Source of the DNA: CAYWKS01 sp964458935
Lineage (GTDB): Bacteria; Planctomycetota; Phycisphaerae; Phycisphaerales; Zrk34
DNA length: 64,000 bases
Reading direction: 5' to 3'
NCBI GenBank assembly: GCA_964458935.1
Contig: CAYWKS010000007.1
Span: forward strand, 62,001 to 126,000
A program made the translations under genes and the position numbers. Shown here piece by piece: positions 26,986 to 38,000 of the stretch (within the stretch, counting starts at the first letter, position 1; each line of letters opens with the position of its first letter). The notes under the pieces are model-generated. The model saw only the letters and a list, made by a program, of their open reading frames with translations, had not been told where the DNA came from and made no database searches.

Positions 26986-28320
26986 TCACGGGGCGTGCCC
27001 GATCACTTCGGCCGGGGCCATGTCAATCGACGCATGCGCGAGCATGCCCAGCAATTGGCGATACCCCTCGGCCCAGGCGTACGCATCGCTGAACACCCGC
27101 TGGTGCCACACGACCGACGCCTCGCCGCCGACCGCGACCAGTTCGTCAATCCAGTGTTGCATCGCGGCGGGGCGCTGGTCCGGCGACATCGACGCGTAGT
27201 CGTAGAAATGCGAGTCCATGATGACCAGCGGCAGCACGCGCATGCCCAGCGGCTGGGCCGCGCCCGCCAGCCACGGCGCAAAAGCCACCGCGGCGCCGTT
27301 GCGAAAGCCCGGTCGGTCGTTGAAACCCAGCGTGGTGTCCAACGTCAGGCCGGCCCGCGCCTGCGCCGGCCAGGATCGATCCCATGCAAAGCGCAGCCAG
27401 TGCTGCCGCATGCTGTGCACTTCCCCGCCCCCGGCCTCGGTGAGTTGACGCCGCTGGCGGGCCAGCTCGTCGGCATCGTCCCACGCGTCGAACGAGGGGT
27501 GCAGCCCGATTCGCCAGCCGCCTTCGCGAAGCCGCTCGAACAGCGCCGTGAATCGAGGCGAGCGCGTGTCATACGACGGGTCCATCAACCAGCCGCGGAC
27601 GCCCCGCGACGGCCGGGGGTGGAAGTTGAAGGTGCTGGTCGCACCGTGCTCCGCCTCGATCGCCATGATCCGTTCGAAACACCAGTATTCGCGTCGGGCG
27701 ACCAACTCGGCTGGCGCGTGCACGAGGCTTCGCCATGCCTCGCCGCACTGCAGTCGCGCCGCGGATCGGAGCATCTTGAACGCATCGAACGCCGCCCGCT
27801 TGATGGAGATAGCCGCGGTCTTGGCGATCGCGTCCACGTCGTGGGTCAGGGCGATGCGAGCCCGCGGCGGGGGGCCCAGCAGTTGCAGCTCGGATACGCC
27901 GTGCGCATGTGCCGCCCAGGCGCGCAGGAACAGGGCGATCCGGTTGACCCAGGCCCGCTGCCACAGCCGCTCGTCCCAGCCGCGCAGCCGAATGGCATAG
28001 GAGTGGACGGGGCCCCGGGCGTGTTCGCGGGCCGCCTCGGCGAAGCCATGCACATACCAGTCGATCGCGTGGAGCCAGTCGACGCGTTGCCAGGGCTCGC
28101 CGCCGCCTTGGGTGACGGCCTCGTCGGGCACGCAGAGGACGCCGTTGACGCCGGCGTGGGCCGCCCACGCGGGCAGGGCGATGTCACGGATGCGGGGCGG
28201 GTGACGGGGCGGGGGCGTGCATTCGGCTTCGGGCATGGCAAGCCGGGACACCGGGCCTGAGCCCGCGGGCCAGTACCGGCTGAGTTGCTGCACAACCCAG
28301 TCTCGTCGGGTCAGGCTCAC
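26986..28320 (-). CDS. Polysaccharide deacetylase family protein
   Basis: This 444-residue protein has the same plan as the one at 11765: a ~180-residue N-terminal region, then a CE4-like domain with IALTHDVDAIAKTA, STFNFHPRPSRG, WRIGLHPSFDAWDDADELA (histidine metal site) and VVWHQRVFSDAY. The start is GTG 28320, which overlaps the TGA of the asnB-like gene (GTGA); a longer ATG start at 28374 would lie inside that gene. The domain should bind a metal and deacetylate an amino sugar, probably in the cytoplasm because no signal is seen. Confidence 0.75.
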   Translation of the reverse strand: MSLTRRDWVVQQLSRYWPAGSGPVSRLAMPEAECTPPPRHPPRIRDIALPAWAAHAGVNGVLCVPDEAVTQGGGEPWQRVDWLHAIDWYVHGFAEAAREHARGPVHSYAIRLRGWDERLWQRAWVNRIALFLRAWAAHAHGVSELQLLGPPPRARIALTHDVDAIAKTAAISIKRAAFDAFKMLRSAARLQCGEAWRSLVHAPAELVARREYWCFERIMAIEAEHGATSTFNFHPRPSRGVRGWLMDPSYDTRSPRFTALFERLREGGWRIGLHPSFDAWDDADELARQRRQLTEAGGGEVHSMRQHWLRFAWDRSWPAQARAGLTLDTTLGFNDRPGFRNGAAVAFAPWLAGAAQPLGMRVLPLVIMDSHFYDYASMSPDQRPAAMQHWIDELVAVGGEASVVWHQRVFSDAYAWAEGYRQLLGMLAHASIDMAPAEVIGHAP

Positions 28321-30233
28321 GCCGCCGAACTCCCCTGACCGTCGATGAAGCGTTGATGCCACAGCTCCAGGCACAACGCCCCCCAGAGCTGTCGCCCGAA
28401 AGCCGCCTCGACGTCGAGCAGCGCATCCACCGACGCGGTGTCGAAGAGCCCGCGCTCACGACAGGCGCGGCTGTTCAGCGTGTCGCAGACGAAGTCGCGG
28501 ACCGGTCCGCCGCTCATCCACTCGCGCAGCGGCACGGGGAAGCCCATCTTGTCACGCCGCTGCCGCACCTCCGCGGGGATGATGCTCCGCACCGCCTGCT
28601 TGAGCACGTGCTTGGTCCGACCGCCCTCGAACTTGATGGCCGGCGGCATCGCGGTCACCAGGTCCACGATCCGGGTGTCGAGCATCGGCACCCGCGACTC
28701 CAGGCTCACCGCCATGCTCACGCGATCCTCGATGTGCAGCAGCGCCGGCAGCAGCGTCTTCAGATCAAAGTGCGTCATTTTGTTGACGTAGGAATGCGTG
28801 TCCGCGTGATTGAAGATCCGCGAGAAGGCCTCGAAGACGCGACCCCGGTCGAACCGCGCACGCACGTCCGGCGAGAGGATCCGCTCGGCCACGGGGCTGC
28901 GGTCGATCAGCCGGAAGTACCGCGCGTCCATCGGTTCAAACAGGCCCGCCTGCCAGAAGTGCTGCATCAGCGGCCGATACTCCCGCAGCAGCGGCAGGTT
29001 GGGGATGATCGACTCCAGCGAAACGATGTGCCGTCCTTCCTCCTGGGTCTGGAAGACTGCGCCCTTGATCGCCTGTTCGAGGTAGCCGACCAGGTACCGC
29101 GCATAGCCGCAGAAGATCTCGTCGCCCCCCTGGCCGCCGAGCACGACCTTCACGTGGTCCGCGGCGAGCCGGCTGACGCGGAACTGGGGGAACAGGCCTG
29201 GGCCGGCCATCGGCTCGTCCAGCGCGTCGATCAGCCGCGGCAGGTCTTCGACGAACTCGTGCGCGCTGGGCTCGATCAGCTCGAGCTTGCCGCCGAGCGA
29301 TGCGGCGACGCGCTCGGCATAGGCCGACTCGTCGTACTGCGGGCCCTCGCCAAAACGCCCGTGAAACAGCTTCATGCTCGGGCCCATGCAGTCCGCGGCG
29401 AGCGAGGCGATCGTCGACGAATCGATGCCGCCCGACAGGTGTGCCCCCAGCGGCACGTCGCTGCGGACCTGCAGCCGAACGCTGTCCTCCAGGAGCATCA
29501 GCAGCCGATCGACGAAGTACTCGGCGGTGTGGTATTCGTCGATCTCGTAGTTGGTGTCCCAGTAGCGATGGATGCGGTCGATCTGGCCGTGCCGACCGGT
29601 CATGCAGCAGCCCGCTTCCAGCGTGTGGATGCCATCAAAGAGCGTGCGGCCGCCCAGGCAGAACTGAAAGGTGATGTACTGTTCGAGGGCGTGTTCGTCG
29701 ACGCGCGCGCGGATCGACGGGTGCTCGAGCAGGCCCTTGATCTCCGATGCGAAGACGAGTTGACCGTTGACCTGCGCGTAGTGGAGCGGCTTGACGCCGA
29801 ACGGGTCGCGCGCGATCAGCCACTGGCCGGTCTCCCGCTCGACGAGCGCGAACGCGAACATGCCGTTGAGCCGCGTCAGCGCATCGATGCCCTGTCGCAT
29901 CAGGATGGCGAGCAGCACCTCCGTATCGCAGAACGTCTGGAAGCCCACGCCCTGCCGCGTCAGCTCCTGGCGGAGCTCGACGTAGTTGTAGACCTCGCCG
30001 TTGTAGGTGAGGACCGCGCGGTTGTCGGGCGAGGCGAGCGGCTGCTGGCCGTGCTCGGGGTCGATGATGGCCAGCCGCCGGTGGCCGAGGGCGAACGTCG
30101 GTCCGCTGGCGAGGCCCTCGCCGTCGGGCCCGCGGTGGGCGAGCCGCGCCGTCATGGCGGTGACGATCCGCCGACGCTGTTCTTGGGCGTCGCCGTCGAT
30201 CGGCTCGCCGAAGATCCCGCAGATGCCGCACAT
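28317..30233 (-). CDS. asnB: Asparagine synthase (glutamine-hydrolysing)-like amidotransferase
   Basis: This 638-residue protein starts MCGICGIFGE (Cys2 nucleophile). The glutaminase domain has ALGHRRLAIIDPEHGQQ and YNGEVYNYVELRQEL. The synthetase domain has AHLSGGIDSSTIASLA and VLGGQGGDEIFCGYARYL. It differs clearly from the copy at 15050 and is closer to housekeeping-type AsnB, but exopolysaccharide loci often carry such a gene (the 'amidotransferase 1' of exosortase-linked loci). ATG 30233 is used because Cys2 must be exposed; the upstream in-frame start would bury it. Stop and next start overlap. Confidence 0.85.
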   Translation of the reverse strand: MCGICGIFGEPIDGDAQEQRRRIVTAMTARLAHRGPDGEGLASGPTFALGHRRLAIIDPEHGQQPLASPDNRAVLTYNGEVYNYVELRQELTRQGVGFQTFCDTEVLLAILMRQGIDALTRLNGMFAFALVERETGQWLIARDPFGVKPLHYAQVNGQLVFASEIKGLLEHPSIRARVDEHALEQYITFQFCLGGRTLFDGIHTLEAGCCMTGRHGQIDRIHRYWDTNYEIDEYHTAEYFVDRLLMLLEDSVRLQVRSDVPLGAHLSGGIDSSTIASLAADCMGPSMKLFHGRFGEGPQYDESAYAERVAASLGGKLELIEPSAHEFVEDLPRLIDALDEPMAGPGLFPQFRVSRLAADHVKVVLGGQGGDEIFCGYARYLVGYLEQAIKGAVFQTQEEGRHIVSLESIIPNLPLLREYRPLMQHFWQAGLFEPMDARYFRLIDRSPVAERILSPDVRARFDRGRVFEAFSRIFNHADTHSYVNKMTHFDLKTLLPALLHIEDRVSMAVSLESRVPMLDTRIVDLVTAMPPAIKFEGGRTKHVLKQAVRSIIPAEVRQRRDKMGFPVPLREWMSGGPVRDFVCDTLNSRACRERGLFDTASVDALLDVEAAFGRQLWGALCLELWHQRFIDGQGSSAA

Positions 30234-30235
30234 GT

Positions 30236-31066
30236 CTAGCCCTTTCTGACAGTCGCGAAGAGCATGAACCCCAACCACCGATCGAGCAGGCGATGCACCG
30301 GGCGGGGCAACGGCACGGGCATCGCGCGGGCCGGGAAGAAATGCACGAACAGCTCCTCCACGCGGAGGTGGCGGCCGAGCATGTCGGCGAACTGCCCCCG
30401 CGAGTAGGCGCGGCCGATCGGGTTGTCCGCGCCGTCGTAGCAGCGCACGATCTCGTCGGCGCTGTCAAGCCGCAAGATGCCCTCGCGGCCGCGGCCGCGC
30501 AGGCCCGCCCCGGCTGCGGCGAGCAGCCGCGCCGGCCACCTCAGCACCGGCCAGCTCCGCAGCAGCGCATTGCGGTAGTAGACGCTGATCGATGCCGTGC
30601 CGCCCCGCTTGAGCACGCGGGCGATCTCCGCGACGCATCGCTCGGTATTCGGGGTGTGGTGGATCACGCCCTGGCAGTTGACGTGGTCGATCGAGGCATC
30701 GGCGAAGGCGAGCCGCTCGGCGTTCTGCTGGCTGACGGCGGCGTCGACCTCGCCCAGGCGACACCGCTCGCGGGCGTAGTCCAGGGCACGACGGGTCAGG
30801 TCCACGCCGTGCAGGCGGTAGCGGCCGCGCCGCGCCCACTGCACAAGCCAGAACCCCGGTCCACACCCCACGTCGAGCACCCGCGCCCCGGCCGCCAGCG
30901 TGGGGAAGACCCGCTCGTCCAGCCGGCCGGCGAAGCAATCGTTGATCATGACCCGCTCGTGTTCTTGGAAGAACTCGGCGGTGCCGGGCGCGTGCCTGGA
31001 CTCGCCGGACCATAATGGGCTGGTCTCCCAGAAGCGACGGACCTCGTCGATCGTCCGCGGGGTCAC
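30236..31066 (-). CDS. SAM-dependent methyltransferase (class I)
   Basis: This 276-residue protein has motif I ARVLDVGCGPGFWLVQWARR, then LHGVDLTRRALDYARERC, LAFADASIDHVNCQGVIHHT and IARVLKRGGTASISVYYRN, a standard Methyltransf_11/25 order. The start is GTG 31066, overlapping the upstream TGA as GTGA; the longer start at 31126 would lie inside the GT2 gene. It is the second gene of the long operon. The substrate is unknown. Confidence 0.8.
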   Translation of the reverse strand: MTPRTIDEVRRFWETSPLWSGESRHAPGTAEFFQEHERVMINDCFAGRLDERVFPTLAAGARVLDVGCGPGFWLVQWARRGRYRLHGVDLTRRALDYARERCRLGEVDAAVSQQNAERLAFADASIDHVNCQGVIHHTPNTERCVAEIARVLKRGGTASISVYYRNALLRSWPVLRWPARLLAAAGAGLRGRGREGILRLDSADEIVRCYDGADNPIGRAYSRGQFADMLGRHLRVEELFVHFFPARAMPVPLPRPVHRLLDRWLGFMLFATVRKG

Positions 31067-31860
31067 GCCCGGTCGCCTTCCTCGCGCAGCCGGCGATACT
31101 GCAACCGCCACCCCCCCCACGGCCACCAGTACATGACCGTCATCGCGAAGTACCCGAACGTCGTGATCGAGCTGACCATCTTGCTCGGGCCGATCTTACG
31201 GTCGTACCGCAGCACGAAGGGCACCTCGCCGAACCGGGCGCCCAGCAGCTTCAGCTTGACCAGCTTCTCGAGCGTGCAGGTGAAGCCCAGCCCCTTGAGC
31301 TGGATGAAGTTGTTGCCGTAGGTCGCGATGGCGCGCTTGATCGTCGCCGCGCGATACGCGCGGAACCCGCAGCTGTATTCTTTCAGCCCCTTGATGGGGA
31401 AGAACACCTTCATGAAGAGGTTGGCCGAACGGCTGATGAAGGCGCGATAGGGCGTGACGCCTTCCTGGCCGCCGCCCGGCTCGAAGCGGGAGGCGATCAC
31501 CACGTCGTGGTGGTCGTCGACCTTGTCCGCGAGGGCGATGATGAACTCCGGGCCATGGGTGTCGTCACAGTCCATGCGGACGATGACGTCGTCGTCGCCC
31601 GCGATCTCGGCCGCGTGCTCGAACAGGTCACGGGCCGTCTCGCCCAGCCCGCGGTTGATCCGGTGATGGATCGCATCGACGGTCGGCGACGATGCCCAGC
31701 GGTCGAGGATCTCGCGGGTGCGGTCGCGGCTGCCGTCGTTGCACACGACGACGTGGTAGGCCCGACCGTGCGAGTCCATGTGGTCCGAGATCTTGGACAG
31801 CAGCGTGTCCAAGGCGTGCTCTTCGTTGTAGGCCGGCAATAGAATAATGATCTTGCTCAT
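31063..31860 (-). CDS. Family 2 glycosyltransferase
   Basis: This 265-residue GT-A protein has IIILLPAYNEEHALDTLLSK, VVVCNDGSRDRTREI and DDVIVRMDCDDTHGPEFI (DxD), typical of soluble or weakly membrane-associated polyprenyl-phosphate glycosyltransferases. The C-terminal end has one short hydrophobic stretch (FGYFAMTVMYWWPWGG). ATG 31860 precedes the first strand; an ATG at 31875 is an alternative. It is the first gene of the polysaccharide operon, so the promoter should lie in 31861-31980, but I see no convincing -35/-10 pair there. Confidence 0.85.
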   Translation of the reverse strand: MSKIIILLPAYNEEHALDTLLSKISDHMDSHGRAYHVVVCNDGSRDRTREILDRWASSPTVDAIHHRINRGLGETARDLFEHAAEIAGDDDVIVRMDCDDTHGPEFIIALADKVDDHHDVVIASRFEPGGGQEGVTPYRAFISRSANLFMKVFFPIKGLKEYSCGFRAYRAATIKRAIATYGNNFIQLKGLGFTCTLEKLVKLKLLGARFGEVPFVLRYDRKIGPSKMVSSITTFGYFAMTVMYWWPWGGWRLQYRRLREEGDRA

Positions 31861-31989
31861 CACGGTGTCCATCATTCATCGGCGTGGTAATGGCGTCCGA
31901 CCGCTGGACAAGAGGGCAGGTTAGCACAGCCTTGTCCGGCTGGCTACGGCGTCGCACGCGCAGCGTGGTCGATGTCGCGCCATAGAGAA

Positions 31990-32015
31990 ACAGCTCCCGC
32001 CGCGGCGGGAGCTGT
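31990..32015 (-). terminator. Perfect 26-base palindrome, probable Rho-independent terminator of the giant gene
   Basis: The two halves (ACAGCTCCCGCCG and its complement) are perfectly complementary over 13 bases each. On the minus strand the hairpin is followed by TTTCTC. It lies about 40 bases past the stop of the gene at 32055, which suits a terminator. The T tract is short, so it may be only partly intrinsic. Confidence 0.65.
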
Positions 32016-32054
32016 GGGGAGCTGTCTATCGACCCGTGCCACGCCGGCAGCGGA

Positions 32055-35000
32055 TCAGGCGAACCACCAAACGATCATGGTGGCCGTGTCGATGTCGCCG
32101 ATCGGGAACTCAACGTTCGTAAGCGGCGCGGTGCCGAGTTGTCCCAGTTGCGAGAGCTGAATGTCCGCGGGGGCGTAGGCCATGATGCCGAACTCGCCCT
32201 CGTTGGTCTCGCCCACGTCGACGACGCCGTCGTTGTCGGGATCGTCCTGCACGAGTTCGTAGTCGAGGAAGTTCGTGGGCTGGTGATTGAGGCCCATGGT
32301 GTGCAGCAACTCGTGGACGATCACGTTACCGAGGTATCGGCTGTACTCGTTGAGCCTGTCGGTGACGTCCGGCGCGGTGGAGCTGCCTTCGAAGTTCTCG
32401 GTGAAGACAATGGCTTCGTCGGCGAAGTCCAGCCCGGCAACGTCGATGCTGCCGGCCAGGCCGAGCAGGCCCGGGGCAAAGGCGTTGGTCTCGCCGATGA
32501 AGATCGTCGTGAAGTCTTCGTCGGGGTTGAGGCCGGACAGCGCCGGATCATCGGTCGTGAAGTACACGCCCGTCGCCGCGGCGTTGAAGGTGGCCAGGCC
32601 GCCGGCGTCGAAGTCCAGCAGATCAACGGTCAGCCCGCCCACGCCCGGGAGATCGGGCAGGTACGAGCCCACGTCCATGATGGACAGGATGTTGTCGAGG
32701 ATGCCCGTGACGCCCGAGCCGCCGTTGAGCAGGCGATCGGTTTCACCGGCCAACGCGCTGTCGAGCACCGCGGCGTCGAACGCCGCGACGTCGACGAAGC
32801 CCTCGTCGGTCCCGGTGGACAGGCCGCCGTCGAAGTCGAGGTAGACCAACTGCTTGCTGGTCCGCTTGGCGTTGGAGACGTAGGCGATGGCCTGGACGTT
32901 GCCGCCGCCGCGGTTGATCTGGCTGTCGGCGTTGAGCACGCCGCCCACCGCGGTCGCCAGCGCCGTGTCCGTCGCCGACAGCGTGAACTGCAGCGTGTAG
33001 CTGTCGTCCACGGTGAAGTCGCCGAAGGGGTCGGGGGCAACCACCACGTAGTACTCGGTGGTGACCGGCAGTTCGAAGGCCATGAACAGGTCCGGGTCGG
33101 CCTGGAAGCCGGCCGAGTTCTCCCACCGCGCCAGCAGCTCGAAGGTATCGTCGGTGCCGTCGCCGCCGGTGCCCTGGTCGTCCCGGTAGAACACGCCGAG
33201 CAGGGCATCCGAGTCGCCGGTGTAGTCCACGGCGAAATACTCGTTGGCGTTGGCGTCGAAGCTCAACACGTCGACGTCGTTCGCGTCGTGGAAGCTGCCG
33301 CCGACCGTCATGGACGAGCCGACATTGACGTTCACGTCAGGCGGGCCGGCGTCGAACGCGTCGGCCACGTCAGCGGCGCTGAGAATCACGTTGAAGTTGC
33401 CGCCTTCGACGCCGTTGCCGTCGCCGTCAAGGTACGTGCCACTGGGGTCGTTGACCTCGCGGAGCGAGGTCCGATCACCCGAGCGATCCATGATCGGGCC
33501 GCCCGCGTGATCCGGGTCGCCGACGAGCACGATGTTGACGTCGAAGTCCGGATCGAAGTCGTGATCGCTCGTGATCGTCAGCACGCCCTGGACCGCACCG
33601 GTGCTGGTCGTCTGCTCGCCGTAGGTGAGGGTCAGGCCGCTGACGATCGCGCCGTTCTGCGTGACGATGACCGTGCCGTCGTCGCCGAGGGTCTCGGACA
33701 GGCGGAGCGAGTCGGTGTTGATCGGCTCGGAGAAGATGATGCGGACCTGGTCAGCATTCGGCTGGCTGACGTTGACCACGGTCGGCGCGCCATGCGGGTC
33801 GGATTGATCCTGAACGTTCAGGAACTGCTCGCCGCTGCGGACGCGCAGCCGCTCGATCCCGTTGGCGGTGACGACGATGGGCTGGGTCGTCTCGTCGGCG
33901 CTGTTGGTGTGCACGACCAGGTCGAAGTCGAGACGCCCGATCATGCTGCGGGCGAGGCTGCCGGCTTCGGCGGCGTTGGCCACCAGGGTCCCGGCGGTGC
34001 CCGCGTCTCGAATCATCGCCCGGTGGTCGGCGGGGACCCCGGCGCCTGCCGAGCCCGCCGGCAGCACGCCGACCGCCACCATGCTGTCGGTGAAGTGATC
34101 GCTGAAACGCCCACGTTGCAGGTAGCCGCCGGCGATCATGTCATCGGCCGTGTTGTACAGGCCGTCGGCGCCGAGCATGACGCCGTACGAGAACAGGCTG
34201 TCGGTCGCCCCGTCCCGGACATCGAGCCGGCCGCCGTCGCCCCCGACGTAGAGGGACGCGTCATTGACCATCTCGAACCGTGCCCGGTCCAGGTCGAGGT
34301 GCACGACGATGCTGCCTTCGTGCATCGCATCGACGTCGAGTCGGTTGACGTGACCCTCGAAGCGGAGGTTGGTGTTGGCGTGCGTGCCGCCCCTGAACCG
34401 AAGCTGGTTGGTGTTATTGTCGACCACGATGGTCGCCCCGTCAGCGATCAGGCCGTCGATCTGGAGCCTGTTGTCGACGCTGCCGAAGGAGGCGTCGCCG
34501 ATGAACATGCCGTCCATGTTCAGTCGTCCGACTTGCTTGGTGACGATGAACGAGGCGGTGTCCAGCACGTCGCCACGAAGACGGATCCGGTCGGCGACCA
34601 TCGACGTCATGGTGCCGCCGAAGTCGCCGTCCACGACGAGCGCGTCGATATCGCTGCTGCTGGCGAGTCGGGCGTCATCGGTGACGTTGCCGGACAACCG
34701 GGCGCTGCGGATGCCGCCCCGCGCCTCGATCACGCCGCCGAAGTCCCCGTTCCGCTGGGTGATCCGGTTGGCGTCGCCGGCGGTCACCAGGGTGCCGTTG
34801 AAGTCACCCTCGAGGGTGACCTGGCGGAAGGTGTTGCCGCTGGTGACGATGCGGCCGTTGTACGGCGTGCCGATCCACAGCCTGTCGACGCTGGTGATGA
34901 ACAGCCCGCCCGCGTCGTCGGCGGTCGTGCCCTTGAACTGCACGAACTGATCGACCGTGCCGTCCTGGTAGCTGAAGAACGCGGCGGCGCCGGGGTCGTA

Positions 35001-38000
35001 AGTCAGGTCGGTCAGACCGTTGGACACCACGCCGTTTTCGCTGCGCACCGCGGTGAGGGCGGTGGTGGTATTGATGGTGACGAACCGCTGGTTGGCCAGT
35101 TCGAGCCCGATCAACTCACCGGTGACCGCGTCGAAGTCCATCGCGGAGACGTTGACGTCCCGGCCGAGCGAATCGACCGTGGGCCCGGTGACGGTGAACA
35201 CGGCGGTCGCCACGTCGTAGTTGATCAACTCATGCCCGCCGTCGGTCGCGGGTGCGACGATGAGGATGTCGCCATTGACCGCGTCGGCGGCGAGCGGCAT
35301 GCTCGCCTGGTCCTGCGGGATCAGTGCCGGCGCGCCGGAGGCGTCGCTCACCGTCCCCAGCCGCTGGAACGCGTTACCGACCAGATCGATCGTGCCCAGC
35401 ACGCTCACGCGACCCTGCGGGTCGTCGGGGTCGACCCCGTTGACGAAGAACGTGCCTTCGGCCGTGTCGGAATCGTATGCGTATGTGCGGAAGTTCGCGC
35501 CCGTGCGGCCGACGGCGAACACGTCGACGTTCGCGTCGAGCGGGGTGTTGCCGACCGTCAGCTCCGCGAACTGATCCGGGCTGCCCAGGTCGGCCGGTGC
35601 GAGGTAGATCAGCCGTCCGGCCGGCCCGCTGGTGTCGAACGCGAGGAGGTTGCCGTCGGCATCGAAGCCGATCCCCTCGGTCACGGTGCCGACGCCGCCT
35701 TCTTCCATGTTGCCGATGGTCGTCACGACGCCCGTGGCCGGGTCGATCGTGACCAGCACGTCGGTCCCCGCCGCGTCGCGGACGGCGTAGATGGTGCCCG
35801 TGGCCGGGTCCACGGTCAGGCCGGTGAACCCGTCCTGAATCGTCCCGCCGTCGTCGAGCAACACGCCCTTAGCGCCGGCGTTGCCGATCTGGTGGACCTG
35901 GACGAAGCCGGCGACGGCGGTCTTGTCGATCTCGACGAGGGCGACCTCGTTCTGAGCCGCCGGGCCCTCGTCACCATCCAACGCGCCCTCGCCGTCTCGG
36001 TCGAGCACGAGGGCGATCAGGCGATCGTTGTTGTCGACCGCCATGGCCAGGATGTCCTGCGCGAAGTTGCTGTTGCCGATCGGGTTGCGGAGCTGGCCGA
36101 TGATCGTCCGCTCGCCGGTCGTCGCATCGATGCTCACGAGCTGGTCGACGCCGCCGATGGTGTCGACGGCGAAGACATCGCCGGCGTTGTCGATGGCCAA
36201 ACCGCGCAGGTCCACCGCGCCCCCACCCGGGTTGATCGAGCCCAGGTCCTGCGTGGGCTGCGGATCGTAGAGTCGCGCCACGCCGTACAGCGTGGCGCCG
36301 AGGAAGTCCATGCCGAGCAGTTCCGGTGCGTTGCCCGTGTAGGCATCGAGCAGGTTGACGACTTCGAGGACGCCCGCCGGCCCGTCGAGCGTCGGGTCAA
36401 CGCGATTGAGCTCGCCGCCGCCCACATGCGCCCAGAGGTTATTCAGGGCGTCGTAGCTCATCGTGTTGAAGATCGAACCGGCATAGGTGCCGAGCAGCGT
36501 CTGCAGCGGCGTGCCGGTGCCCATGGCGATGTCGAGCTTGCGGACCTCTCCGCCGATGCGGAGACGGCCGGCGCCCTGGTCGCCGATGTCGAGGTTATCG
36601 ACGTCGCCGCCGATCTGGCCCTGCACGGCCCCGCCGAGCTGGTCGAACTGGAGCGTTCGCATCGGGCCGTCAATCCAGATGTCGACCGCGTCGGTCATGT
36701 CGCCGACGAAGTCGCCGTCGAAGACGATCTCGCGGGCGGTGGCGTCGTCGGCGGTGAGCAGCCGAGCGATGTCGAACCCGCCGCCGCCGACGATCTCGAT
36801 CCGGGTGTTGTCATCGGTGCCGGTGAGCACCAGCGCGTCGATGACGCCGTCGCCGAGGTTGTCGTCTCGGACGTCCACCTGACCATTGCCCCGGACAGTG
36901 ATGGTAAGCCCGCCGGCGATGAACGGCGTGCCGTCGGTCGCGGTGCCCGCGAGGCCTTCCAGGGCGTTGCCCTGGTCCACGGTCAGGTTATCGATGGTGT
37001 AGGTGACGGCGGTGTCGACCGTGCCGCCCCCGGGCGTGATGTTGTTGTTGCCGATCGGCGCATCGCTGACGATCCGGGAGTTGGCGCCGTTGATGGCGTC
37101 GATCCGCCCGAAGCGGCTGGTGCCGCCGGTCATGCTGGTCAACACGCTGGGCGTGCTGAAGTCGCCGGCCGCGCCGGCGTCCACGCCCGCGGTGAGGTAG
37201 CTGCCCAGGCCGGGCCCGCTGCCGACCAGGCCCAGGCCCGCGACGCGCGCGTCCTCGATGTGGCCGTGATAGAGCGTGCGGTCGGTGCCGCTGCGGGCGG
37301 CGTTCTGCTCGACGGCGTCGTTGAGCGGCATCGCGTCGTCGATCACCGCCCGGATCGCGTGGCTGCCGAGCACCAGGCCCGACGAGGCCGAACTGTCGGT
37401 CATCGTCCCGCTGACGAAGTCGTAGATCGTGCCGCCGACCGCCAGGATCGAAGAGGTCATCGACCCGGCGCTGAAGTCGTCGACGTCAGCGATGCGGGAA
37501 GTCTCGTTGGCGTCTTCCTCGCCGGCCGCCGAGGCAAACACCCCGTCGTCGCCGGCGCTGATGCCCACCTGGATCAGGGCGTTCTGGATCGCGTTGGTCA
37601 CGGCAAAGTCATCGACGTATTGCGCGATGGCCACGACGGCGTTGGTCAGGCTGCCCAAGTCGATCTTGTTGACGGCGGCGTCGGCGATGATGTCCACCGT
37701 TGCCTGCCCGGCCACGGTCAGCTCGTCGAGCAACCGCCCGAAGTGCAGTGACGCGCCCGCGCCGCCGCTCAGCAGGTCGCCGCCGACCTCAACCTTCGCC
37801 ACGGTGTCGATGCTGGTGCCGACCGCAACGGTCCAGTTACCGCCGATGTCGATCCGGGTGCCGCGGATGTTGAAGCCCAGTTCGAGCAGCGCCCCCATGT
37901 CCTGCGTCACGTCCAGCCGCTCAAGCGACCCGAAGCTGAGCGCTGCGGTGTTCTCGATCGATTCGCCGACCTCCAGGGTGTCGGTCGCGCCGGCGATGTT

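Noticed and set aside
32139..37751. Very long open frame on the plus strand (about 1870 codons), with similar ones at 38532-41018 and 42054-46496
   Set aside because: These are antisense shadows of the giant gene. They are rich in Val, Asp, Arg and Gly without family motifs, as expected opposite GC-rich coding DNA, while the minus strand gives one coherent 4818-residue protein.
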